Shown here: one piece after another, positions 12,067-24,400 of the stretch
Layout: each line of letters opens with the position of its first letter
How positions within the stretch are numbered: the stretch's first letter is position 1
NCBI RefSeq assembly: GCF_021155775.2
Contig: NC_060233.1
Location: 29,119,456 to 29,183,455, forward strand
DNA from: Neodiprion pinetum
Taxonomy: Eukaryota > Arthropoda > Insecta > Hymenoptera > Diprionidae
Direction of reading: 5' to 3'
Length of the DNA: 64,000 bases
Notes under the pieces: model-generated
What the model was told of the DNA's origin: nothing
The model's database searches: none
What the model saw: the letters and a program-made list of their open reading frames with translations, nothing else
Made by a program: the position numbers and the translations under genes

Positions 12067-13640
12067 ATGAACGCTACAAGTTTATATGTGTCAACCTGCA
12101 GATTAGTTTTGCAAGCTGATGCTGAAGATGCTAATTCATGGACAGATTTGTATAGGCTAGTTCCTTACCTAAGGCAAAGTTTAAGCTGTACGGTATGCTC
12201 AAATTTATTAATCGAACCGCACACACCCACCGAAACAAACTGTCAGCACCATGTGTGCAAGAGCTGTAAGGGTGGTCGTAAGAAATTAAAACCATCGTGC
12301 AGTTGGTGCAAGGACTACGACAAGTACGTGGAGAACGTTCAACTCCGAATACTGTTACAGTGTTACAAGAAACTATGCGAATATCTGTCGAGCACCAACA
12401 TATACCGCAACTTAATTATATCCATATCGTCTAACAATTCTAACAACGGAGCGTCTACAATGGGAGCGTCTAGTCTTATGGAATTAATTCAAGAAGGTGC
12501 AGGATTCAAAGATGAATTCAAGAGCAATGCAGGACTCTCTAAATCGGCTTACAGTATACTGCCCTGTATTTATACAAGTACAACGTCGACCCAGACTCAA
12601 GGGAATTCAATACAAACTACGGAGAGTATATCCCCAGTTATACCTGGTCAGTTATTTCAAGTATATTTGTTTCCTTATTTAGAACTTCTGCAGAAGTGCA
12701 GTTTCTACTCTTCGACGCAAGAAAAAACATACACTTTCTGTTAATTACAGAGTCCCCAGCGATACGAACCGTCTCTAATGGCTCCTCAATTTATTCAGTA
12801 ATGTATGCCGGCTCGGGTAATAAAATAACAATTAAAAGAAAGGCTGCGGCTGCGGATGAGGTCGAACTGGGCCAGCAAGAAGTTGATGGTACATCGCAGA
12901 GCTCCATCGGGGCTGTTAAATGCATTCCAAGCTCTCACCTTACCTATGGAACTTCGTCTCAGAAAAAGTCATCGAAGATCAGCAAAGTAAGATATACCAT
13001 ATCTACGACGAGAACAAAAGAACAAGAGAAAGGAATAGATGGAACAATTTTTTCATACCGCTGCTATTTCATTTCAGTCGGCAGGTAATTTTAAAAAACC
13101 AAGATCGAGTTCAACACGGAGTAAAAGAAAAGGATGCAGATGCGGCAATGCAACCGCAATACCTGGGAAATTAACATGTTGCGGACAGAGATGTCCATGT
13201 TATGTTGAAAGCAAACCGTGTGTCGAGTGCAGGTGTAGAGGTTGTCGAAATCCTCACACAGCCGACGGGTTAAAGGTATATTTTCAAGTTGGTACCGTAA
13301 CTAAAAAATATCCTATAAAGCTGCAATTACTGTTAATTTGTCTAATCGACTGTCACTATGTTTACAGATTCGTCCTCATATACCAGAGCTGCATAATCTT
13401 CAATTGCAGTTATCAACGCCTGTAGATTGTGATTCTTTATCCTCAGATCCATTGAGTTCGGTTCAGCAGTGTCTCTCTACTTCTCCAACGACTATTCAAG
13501 TATTGAATGTTTATTCTACGCCTAGACTAGATATAGATAATGTACCTCAAAATTTACCAGCTGCACTCCTAGTTGGAGAAGATGCGATGGTCAGTACAGA
13601 AAGCGAAGCTGATGATAGCGACGTACAAATCGATGTGTGA
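12067..13640 (+). CDS. msl-2: E3 ubiquitin-protein ligase MSL2 (male-specific lethal 2 homologue), 428 aa
   Basis: Exons: 12067-12646, 12751-12986, 13078-13275 and 13368-13640. The frame closes at 428 residues, and an in-frame TAG two codons before the ATG fixes the start. MSL2 is the RING E3 and DNA-contacting subunit of the MSL (MSL1/2/3-MOF) chromatin complex. In flies it directs the complex to the male X; elsewhere MSL acts in H4K16 acetylation. An N-terminal helical region (about 1-40) precedes the RING at 41-81, with C41, C44, C59, H61, C64, C67, C78 and C81 all present, and the conserved stretch KPSCSWCKDY. A low-complexity linker leads to the Cys-rich CXC DNA-binding domain at about 288-334 (C292, C294, C306, C307, C311, C313, C320, C323, C325, C328). 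The tail is acidic. Intron 1 uses the weaker donor GTCAGT. Length is intermediate: shorter than fly MSL2 but with both diagnostic domains. No binding-motif repeats for Sxl-type control were seen. Confidence 0.95.
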
Positions 13641-13863
13641 CGATACATGTGAAGACGCATTGGTGGCGTCGTGTTAGTCGCTTTTGTAAAAAGTCTATTA
13701 TTACGTTTTGATAAATATGACAAAATGAGTAGGGATTTTAATTTGAAAAAAAAAAATAACAGAAACTAATAAAAGGATCAAAAAAATTTTTCAATAACTC
13801 GTCCATTTTGCTTCATGTAGGATTGTAAGTCACCGTTTTTAAGTCATCTATCGTCATACTGTG

Positions 13864-13869
13864 AATAAA
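13864..13869 (+). terminator. Candidate polyadenylation signal for msl-2
   Basis: An AATAAA hexamer about 225 bases after the msl-2 stop codon, followed by a TG-containing stretch. Another AATAAA lies near 13768. The choice between them cannot be made from sequence alone. Confidence 0.4.
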
Positions 13870-15958
13870 TTTATCTTCGTGACTGTCATGTTTCAAATGA
13901 AAGTGTTTGCAGAAAAAAGCTTGCTTTTTCATACATTCCTCTCTACGATCAATGAATACAAGAAATTTTACAGCACGAGATTTTCATTTTTAAGGAATAA
14001 ATGTTATGGATTACTAAACTTTTTTGATAATCATTGATTTCTAAATCAAACAAGCACTGAAGCAAAACGGACAAAGTATCTTTCCAACTTTTATATTAAA
14101 AAAAAAAAACCATTAATAATATTTGGCAATGAAGTTTCGCAACTATGTAAACAAATAAGTCATCTCATCAAAAATAGAACACACTACGTTCTATTAAATT
14201 AATTCATTATACTTAATATGAGTATGCTGTTGAAAATGGGAGGTAAAAATATTTTGAGCACACTGTAGTGAAACTGTCGAAGCGTTTGGTTCTACGATCT
14301 TTGAGTAATTCTGGAACATCGATGAAAGTGTTTCAACAACATTGAATATAAAGTGCAATCCTCTAATTTTTATAGCGCAATCAAGAGTCTCCAGCATTAC
14401 TTTCATCAAAGCTTTTAGAAAAATCAGTATGAAAAAGTGAAAGTGTATATTATACGTTATTATAAACTATTACATACGAAATAATGATATTAGCGAAATA
14501 TGTAAAATTAGAAATGACGACATGAAAATCAGGTGTAGCTGATTAGAGGAAAATAATAGTGTACATATATATAAGGATGAACTTTAGCTGTCATAGCCAA
14601 TTAGCTTCATAACTCATCGATAATTTTTATTGAAATTTAGCCTCGGGATTAACTTTCAATGAAAGAAGTACAATGAAACTGGAGTTGAGGATTTGTTAAG
14701 AGGAGAAACATGATGGTTGGCTCGGGAATATTATTTGGTAAATCAATTTTTCTACATGGTCCAAAATAATCATCTACTATACCTAATGTTTAGGTATCTT
14801 AGTTATACATACCTGTTGTAAATAAAAAATAATGAAAATATTTAGATTTATCATTGTATAAAACGCTACTTTATATCAAAGACTTGTAGATTATATTTTT
14901 AGGGTAAAATTTGTTGAGATCTTAGCAATGGATGAATGCCCGCGGTTTTTAAAAAGTGTTGTCTTGTCTAATTGAGTTGATGAAAATTCAATAGAACATA
15001 AAAATAAGATTATCTCTTTCAAGAATTAGTACAAAATCACTAACAATTGGTGTTTTTAGTAATTGTAGAGTATGTTATTATGAAATGTTTTGAGAGAACA
15101 CAACTTTTGTTTGAATTAGAAACATCACAATGATAGATTTTTACAAGCTTCTAAACTGCAATGTGACATCCTGAAAATAGAATTACATCCAGGCGTCAGG
15201 TTGAAAATACGGTTGCAATTAATTGACGGGACAGTAAATACAATTAGGAAACAATTCTTTAATTACATCTCTATTTACAAGATCTGCAATCTAAAGGATT
15301 AATTTTTTTCTATGATGAAAATATAGCGTTGTTGTATGTTTGTAAGAATAGTCCTCCGGAAGACAACAGCAAGAAGATACCATCTATAAGAATATAGTCC
15401 ACTATAAAACGAAAGATATTGGCACCGAATATAAAATTAATAATGATTATAAAAAGAAATTAAAAGTTCAGAAAATTCCAATTCTGTTTTTCTTCTTATA
15501 GATATGTTCGTTTATAGGACAAATTAGTACACACTTAGCAAGTTCAGAGATCCAGCTTTTTACATTATAATCAATGTTCAAAGCTAACGACATATTTCGA
15601 TCACTCTAATTAACTAAGCCAAATTAATGTGGAATTTGTGTCATATCGTGCCTTGTATAGTGGGCTAAGGAAAATTGTTAACTTGTGTCCCTTATGTTAA
15701 GAAAGTTGATTAATTTTTAAAGCCGGTCTGTGGTAGTAGCAAGTAGCATGCTTCACACCAATTTGTTAACAAGACGTGGACACCTTGCACTTTTAATCAA
15801 CTCCAAGTGATTCAAAAATCACCTAAACGTGTAGGATGAAATATCCAATTTACGGTGCAGTAAAATATTATAAGTGGCATTAACGCAGTTGCAAAGGGTA
15901 ATCTATTACTACAATTCTGTGCAACATGTCTTGTTAGCTGATAAGATTATTAAGAGAA

Positions 15959-15982
<24 letters not shown>

Positions 15983-15990
<8 letters not shown>

Positions 15991-16799
15991 TAGACTTCCC
16001 CTTAACAAAACTTATTTTTCATTCGCCCCCTAATTTGTTTCCAAATGAATAGAAAAATATTATGAGCCCAACCGGAGTCCTCTATTCCACGGATAAGGGG
16101 TGCCTGTTCGCATGACCTTTGCCCATTACAACGCCATGGAAATTTGACATATTCTAGTTTCAATTTCTTTTACGTATCCCAGAGACATCCAAAAAAATCT
16201 GTCATCACAATCTACTCTATATTAGTAATAGACATGGAAAAAATTTTGAGTGGCTCTCGTGTAATATTTTGTATGATTCTAAAGGCGTGTATAAAATCAA
16301 AAAAACAATTTGGTCAAAATCAAGATTTTTCTTAACTGGGGCAGAATTTTTATTATATCCTTAACGTTTTCAACCGATACGACTTTTTTTTCCTAAATTC
16401 CTATACTACTTGAGTTTCGTAATAAAAATTTTTTCCCAGTTCAGAAAAAACCTTGTTTTTGACCAAATTTTTTTTCGATTTTACACATGCGTGTCAAATC
16501 ATATGAAATACTGCACGAGGAGCCACTCAAAAATTTTTCCCATGTTTGTTACTAACACAGAATAGATTGTGATTACCAAATTTTTTTGAATGTCTCTGCA
16601 ATTAAAAAAAAAATTCGAAACCAGAATATGCTGAAATTCAATGTTATTCCAATGGGCAAAGGTTCATGGTTACAGGCATTCCTTCCCCTTGGAATAGAGG
16701 GTGGCTTCAGTTGGGCTCACAATTTTTTTATATTTATTCGGAACCAAATTCAGGGGCGAATGGGAAAAAAGTTGTGTTACGAGGCAGTCTAATATATAT
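15983..16799. repeat. Long inverted repeat (hairpin) with about 370-base arms
   Basis: The left arm (about 15983-16357) and the right arm (about 16419-16799) are reverse complements of each other over their whole length, with scattered mismatches and small gaps, leaving a loop of about 60 bases. Matching landmarks are the ends TATATTAGACT, the GAGCCCAAC block, CCTTTGCCCATT, ATCACAATCTA and TTTTGAGTGGCTC. By eye roughly three quarters of positions agree. TA runs abut both ends, which fits insertion at a TA target. There is no internal coding frame, so it is either a foldback MITE-like element or a hairpin-RNA locus. Confidence 0.85.
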
Positions 16800-18489
16800 A
16801 AATTTATCTTAGTAAGAAAAAAAATAAGATATTCAAGAAAATTCATAAAATAAATAGAATAATTTGTAAAAGTTATTTGTAACATGACATTTGTATAATC
16901 TGTCTTCAAAAAATGCACGATCACGTTATGTCATAATACAGAAAAATAACAAAATAAAACTATTTTACGTAGAAAATGTGTTTCTTTACAATATATCGTG
17001 TACTAACCGTTTCCTTATCCATATTATTAAAAAGTTACGTTACATAATGCTGTGTAAAACATAAAACCGATGTAAATTAGTGTTAGATACGTTATTTTTG
17101 AAAGCAACACACACCGTATGAACGAGCAGTAGAATAATAACATTGACATACAAAAATAGTTTTGCATTTATTAGTTTTATTATCGATATTTCAATTTATC
17201 AGTCATTTGGAGCAATAAGAACAAATATTCGCTCAGCTCATCACAAGATGTAGATAAGCTAATGCTAATTTAAAATTGCAGACAAGAGATTGTCAAGATA
17301 GTGGAACGGGTTGTAACAGATTCGTAATCAACTGTATCGCAGAAAATAAACAATTCAGTAATATAAACTTCATAATGAGCTCTATTGTTTTAATAACATG
17401 CATACGAGTGCGTAATATTTATAATACAACACGCCGCGCGATAATGGTTATTATTAATTAGTGAAAATGAACGCAGCCTATTTAAATATTATGTAATTAC
17501 GTATAACTTGGTAGATTGTGCATCTTATTATTTATTATACGTATAAATATATCACGCAGACGCATTACAATAAATATTAGATTGTGATTTTTGCGATGTC
17601 TTTAAAATAAAAACGACAATGTTATTAATAATCAAATATAATGATCACCTTACGAATTGTTGTTAAGAGATTTTTGTATTTTAATACATTTTTGCGAATT
17701 TCATTTGCCGCAAAAAGATGCCGAAATGGCTAAAATTTTTCCATTTGCATTTTGAATCATTGATATTTTTTCAATTCGTTCTAGTAATTAGGGTTTAGTA
17801 TTAATAGATTGGACAAAAACGAGGCGAAACAAAGAACTAACATATACTTAATTCGACGAAATCCACTTTGTAAGAGAACGTTGTTTCGAACTAAAATTTA
17901 ATTTTTTTAATTTTGACCTAGCGCGAAGAAAATATAAAAACAAACGCTTGTCTGTGAATTTCTTTTCGTGCTTGGTCCGATAAAATTATTTAAAATTTGT
18001 ATAAATAGAATATGTATAATATTTAGCTAAGTAATTCTCATGATATAATCAGAATGAACAAATAAAATTAAATGAATTCTAATTGTTGCATACTGCTGTT
18101 TCCGTGTGAGTGCCCTTATAATCAAATGATGAAACTACTTGACATCCAGTTGTTTCATTTAATAATCTTCAATTATTAACTTCCTGTATTCATGTTAGCC
18201 ATTCGTTTCTTGTTATATTGATGTGTATATCGTTTGGGGTGGGCTATTCTTTCAAATATATAGTTCAGGGATGATAAGTTGCGCAATAGCAACCATGGTG
18301 TCAGCAATCTTCGTTACATAGAAATGTCAGCAGATCTGTAATGGAAAATAATAAATAATAAGAAATTGGTGTATAAGCGTATTAAAAGTTTTTCAGTATA
18401 AATCTGGAATGGTTAGTTCAAGAAATGACACGCTCCATGAAAAACACACCTCATCTGCAGTCAAACTACCTACTTTACAATATTTTCAC

Positions 18490-21400
18490 TCACCAAAATG
18501 GTTTGTAAGAATTAGGATAGCGTGTTGGTATAAATGTATTTAAATGACAAGCCCAGTGATTCCATCCCAACGTTTTAGCCAGATCTATACATTTTTCGTC
18601 TATTTCTTTCAATGGTTTATCTTCGTAGTAACGTGTCAACAGTTTCAAATATCGGCCGTAGTGTTTATGAACGTGAGCATGCCACAAGGAAAGGATGATG
18701 ACCTAAAAAACAAATCAAATCATAGTAAAATAATATATCGAATAGGAATATGACAATTAAGAACAAGAATCGTTATTACCTTGCTGTCTGTAGCTTCTGA
18801 AAACTTTAGCACATCTCTCCATGTCGCCACCATACTGTCAAGTAAATTCTTGTACTGTCCATCGCCTTCACCATTTTTAATGCTGTGAACATAAAGCCTG
18901 CCTAAAGCACAGCCTTTTTTTACTAAAGCTTCGATTAAACCAGTCTTTTGTTTTTCCATTGTTATTTTGATTTTAGCTGCGTCTGGTCGCTGATCACTTT
19001 TCATTCCATAGTATGCTAAAAGCTTCTCTTGATCAATGGAGTTAATGACATGGTCGGCCACAGCAACTATTTGGTTTGCGTGGAAAATTGCATTATCTGA
19101 TAGGTTGTCGTGCGGCACATGATGACGAGCCTCTGGTGAGTCGAGAGAAACTAACATGGCGGTGTGAACAGGAAGATGATCTGGGAAGGCACTCTTCAGC
19201 TCGTCATATAAACTAGCTGCATGTTCACCAGGTTCTGTTGAAAGAAACAGACGATTTATATGAAGCGAAAAACAGCTAATGGGCATACGACATAATAATG
19301 GTTCACGAATGTACTAGGAGGAACCTGCAGCCATGGGTGGCAATGAAAACAATAAAGATTTCAGATGCCACTGAACCGAAATGGAAATGCGATTTAAAAA
19401 AATGTTAATTCTCATTTTTAAAATAGATGAACAAAAATTCCAATGAACACAGAATTAGTTTACATTTAAACTTCTCTCTCAATTAAACAGAGTCGACAAG
19501 ATACTGCTATTTCCATGCATTCGACATACTTAAATCACAGATATCTCAAACTAGTTTGAATTTATTGACGAAAAAACGAGGACAATAGTTAGAAATTTAG
19601 GCTAATTGATTGATGTTCTACACATTTGATACCTGAAACGACTGATTGGAAAAGATTACGAAAAGTCATAGTTTTAGTTACTTTTGACATAAGACATCAA
19701 AGATTATTTTATAACAATTAGACAAACAAAAGTTTTGGGGGAAACGAACGTACAGGTATGCAAATTACATCTCATAGTGTTTAATGGAACATCTATAGAC
19801 AAAACAATTACAATACCATGATACAGCAGCCAGAATTAGAAGCAAACTTACTTATGGATGGAGCTATTGGATTGCAGAGTACCCAGAATGGAAAAATAAT
19901 TGATCGATCAAATTGAGACAATGTAATTATTATTTTGCAAGTGAACATCTTTAAAGCATTATGCGACAAAAAAAAAAAATGTTTGGAAGCCTGAGCATTT
20001 GGTAGCAATTTAATTAAAATAAACCGCAGCAATGGCAGTAAGAATTAGAAATTTATGATTGATCTTGGAAATGATGTGATCTTACCTAATTTTGCTAGCC
20101 AACTGCATTTAAGGTCCCGAGCAGCTTCGTTGTACTCATCCCATTTTGAAACTTTGTCTTTCTCTTGCTTAGTTGAAGGTCCATTAGCTTTTTTCGCAGG
20201 TTCGGATAAAACATATTTGAACTGATGGTTATTGACTTTTTTGCCAATATCATCCTTGCAGAAGGTCAAAGTACCTTGAAGATATGTACCAAGCGTTGCA
20301 CACTTCGATACTCTTAAAAGTTGAAAGTAGGTATAATAGCTTACGAAAATAAGTTTTAATTACACTGCATTTGATACATGAATCAAAGGAAATGATACTT
20401 ACTTGCTTTCATTCGCGAGAGGCGCTATGTACAAAGGTAGTGTTAGTCCCGGTGGTACAGTAGCTGCCATCATTTTTTTACCACCAGTAATAGCCTGCGA
20501 TTGGCTGGCAAAGACGTCCAAAGTAATCGGAGAGCTGAGTTTTTGGTTTAATAATATAGTCATGTCTGAAAGCCTTTCCAACAATTCTTTCTTTTCGTGT
20601 CGGACATGCATCTTTAGGGTATAGTCACCTTTTTCCATTTTTTGCATCGTGTACTACAAATGTAATTATTTTTAGAAGAACACTGATACTAAATTGTTTA
20701 ACAAAAGTGATGGGATTAGGGAGCACATTAATTGAACCAACAAAATGTCTACAACCGCTAACCTTGGACGGATAAGCATCTCCACAACTAAGGAGTTGCT
20801 TGTTGCAATCATATATCATCCACAGCTGACTCTCATATTCGCTTTCGTAAAGCAAATCACTAAGCAACGCTGCATTTGGCGTTACTTCAGTAGCTTTAGC
20901 AACATGAAAATTGTAAGACAATTGCAGTTCGTAGATTTGTCGGGCAGGGGGAATGACGTCGCGTGATCGAAGCGGACTTATCTTTGATTCGATAGGTCTA
21001 GGATGAAGGATAAACAAAATAATTGAAATAGAATAATTACGACTGTTGAATTTGTTTCTTATTTTTTCCAAATTATGCACTAAGAAAGTTGTCATTTCTT
21101 CATTACTCTTGACTTTAAAAACTGGACCACAGATATAAAAAATTAATATCTACCTGAGAACTTGAACAGAAGATTTGAGAGACACAACTGGTACGATCTC
21201 TTCATATCTTAGAGAAGTACGTACTTCCATGCGATTTATACCATCGCCAGCCTGCATGGTAAGGTTTCCAGATATCATGTGTACCCCGTGGAATTCGATT
21301 GAATAATCAACTAGCATGTCACCCAAATTTGCCCAATACTTTGCGACAACAACTTCCAGGATAATATTTCCCTAAATGTAGAGAAATATGGATTTATAGG

Positions 21401-24400
21401 AATACAAGTATTAGATGATGTCATTATTTGGATAAAAGAAAATTATTCATTTTAATGTTCTTACCTCGACGGAAAATCCATGGCTCGTTTCCGACTGAGA
21501 TGTAACATTCGTCATTTTATTGGATTCAAGAGTCTTGCAAACTAATTTAGGTTTTAGCTGAACAGTATGGATGACAAATCTACCATTTTTATCCTTCTCC
21601 GTACCTTTCAATCTGAGAACTGTAAAGACAAGTACACATGAAGAGCAATTTTAAAATCTTAAAAAAAAACATGATTTGTATGAAATACGATTATATCCAA
21701 CAATCGTGACAAATTTACGTTTTTGATTGGTATTTCACCATTTTATACACCATTTCAGAATGATAAATTGATATATCCATGATCTCCATTTACGAGACTT
21801 GACAATTCCGAATGATAATTATAGAATATTTTCATTTAGTTTTGATATCTCACCAGCCCACGTGGCATCATCAGGCACAAGTATGAAATGCCTACGAATA
21901 GTATTAGGTTTGAAAAGAACGTTTGTAAAATGAACATCAGGAAGAACAGCTGTCTTTGGTAGTGCCATTGGTTGGACAACGGTCACAGGGACTTGGAAGA
22001 CTGGTCCCTTCTCTACACAAGTTACATCATAGGCTCGAATGCTGCAAAACAAAAACATAGATACATGTTAGTTGCACGAGACTGCACATTTGCTTTTGGG
22101 TGTGAGATAAAACATTTTCAAAAGCTTCTAACCAGATTTTACTAACCTTGTCGCGTGCACACCTTCAGGTAATAAACCAGATTCCACTCGGACGGCAAAA
22201 GCACGGGGCATATGCATGAGATCTAAATGAGTTGGGAATTGTATCCAAGAGGCATCGGAGACCAGGGATAATCTCAGGTTGAAGTTTATCTTTCGAGTTG
22301 GCTCTGTAGGAAAAATTGGTGATAAAGTACTGAATCTATAATCATCTAATCAGAATTGTATAGAAGAGGTTTTAATTTTTTGCAAGTGATTCTGGCCGAA
22401 ATCATAATTTTTTGTCAGTCCATAAGTTCAGGAATATGAAAATTTAACGATAAATCAAATTGAAAAATTGAACTATTATATAAGATTTAGCTCAATAAAT
22501 TTAGAACATACCAACATTGTCGCTGTCCAAAAATATTGGCTCAACAGTGATTGGGCAATCTTTTGGCCGATCAAGAACACCACCTCTAAGATGAATTCCT
22601 TTTGCATTATTTAAGCTGCACGTAATGGAGAATCTAACGTCTCTTTCGGGAGCACCAGAGTAGGCAACTAAATGATCGAACGCACGTTCTACTTGCAAGA
22701 GACCTGAGCCTTGAGCAAAATGATCCATAGTGTCTACATACATTGCAGAATTTTGAAGCGCCCTCTTCATACTGTATGGTGAAAATGGTATTTTCTTGGC
22801 TATAAGACCTGACAGCAAAATAGCTGAAAAATGAAAAGAATTCATAAGCAGGTGAAGAAAGAGATACAGATTACGGCTGATATGTCATTTGAAAACAATC
22901 TTGCCTATAGCACCAGTAACATGGGGACTAGACATGCTCGTTCCATTCATGAGCTGACTTTTTCTGAGGGTAAAGTTAGGCACACTCGTAATGGCACCTC
23001 CTGGAGCGCAAACCGTGATGCCGACATCTCCGTCAATTGTTGGTCCTCTGGAAGACCACGTGTATGGCATTCCAGGCATTTTCTGCCTCAGTGAATATTC
23101 GGCAACCATCATATCCGGGGAAACGTAAGCTCCAACGCCGATTATGTTATTTGAGCTTATGTCAGGAGGAGATCCTAAGTAAAATTAATGTGTTAGACAG
23201 GGTTACACCTGTTAATAATTTTATGATTAAATTTTTATAGAAAGAAGACAAAATCGTTATAATTTACCAATAGTGCACAATGCAGGACCGTGATTTCCAG
23301 CTGATGACACCCATACAACTCCGTATTTGTCAATGACTTCATTCATGAGCTCCCCTACTCTTCCGGCACTTGACCAATGAGCATGTTCCCCATAGCTTGT
23401 GTTAATAACGTGTATTTTTTCTTTCCGCTGCATCACTCTAATCATTGCTCTTACCAGAGCAGTTCCAGTTTCCATAGATTCCAGACGACCATCACCAATT
23501 GTTAACGAAACTATTTGAGCTCCGGGAGCTACCCCGTTCAATTCTGGACTTTCAGGGAAGTGAGCTGCGGCTATAGATGCTACATGAGTCCCATGGCTTG
23601 CTGTAATTAAATTAATGAATGAAATGAGATTAGAACATCATTAAAATAAGAATAATGAATGTTCACAAAATGCAATATCCATGTATGAAATGTAAAATTT
23701 GATCGGGGGGAAAATTATTGTTGAAAAGAATGCACACTCACAACACATAGATACAATTTCTAGCGTATTCCCATCGTCGTGGACATTTATTGTTATGTTC
23801 AGCTGATCTTCTGGAGTAAGAGGAGCATAATTTCTTGTGATTGAGTATTCTCCAAGGAAAACACCTGCTTGTAAATTGCCCTCTTCCGACGTATCAATGC
23901 AAGCTCTGTTCAAATAATTGTAAATTGTATTTGGTAATTAACTGGTTCTTGAACAATACCGGTATGTTAAATATTTTGAAGCTTATCGCAAATATAAGTA
24001 ATGAAATTGGCTGGTTTATTATGGATAATTTTTGTAATTAAAGTAGTACCTCCATATTTTTCCATCATTGAAAACTACACAATCGTAGGTAGGTCCAAGA
24101 TCATGATACTTTTTTTCCAGATTATTTAAAATCTCAACTCTAGCTTCAAGTTCTTCTTTCTGCTGTTTATCCTCAGGTGTAGTGGGCTGAGGGTTCTTAG
24201 CTTCAAATTCCTGTTAACATATTGCAGCGCATTAAATTTGTTTCTACAATACATATATTCTCTATACCTGAATACTTCAATTTGTAATGAGGTCACATCC
24301 ATCGACAAGTTACGCCACATAGCAATTGATTGACTGAATTGTTTTGCCATGTGCCAAATATAAATATAGCATAAAATGCCGATCAATGAAAAAGTATTGC

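Larger units (their letters stand above)
13641..18489. other. AT-rich convergent gap between msl-2 and TPP2
   Basis: The two flanking genes point toward each other, so this stretch contains both 3' untranslated regions plus spacer. It is strongly AT-rich and has no credible coding frame. The one structured object is the long inverted repeat at 15983-16799, bounded on both sides by TA-dinucleotide runs. Confidence 0.6.
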
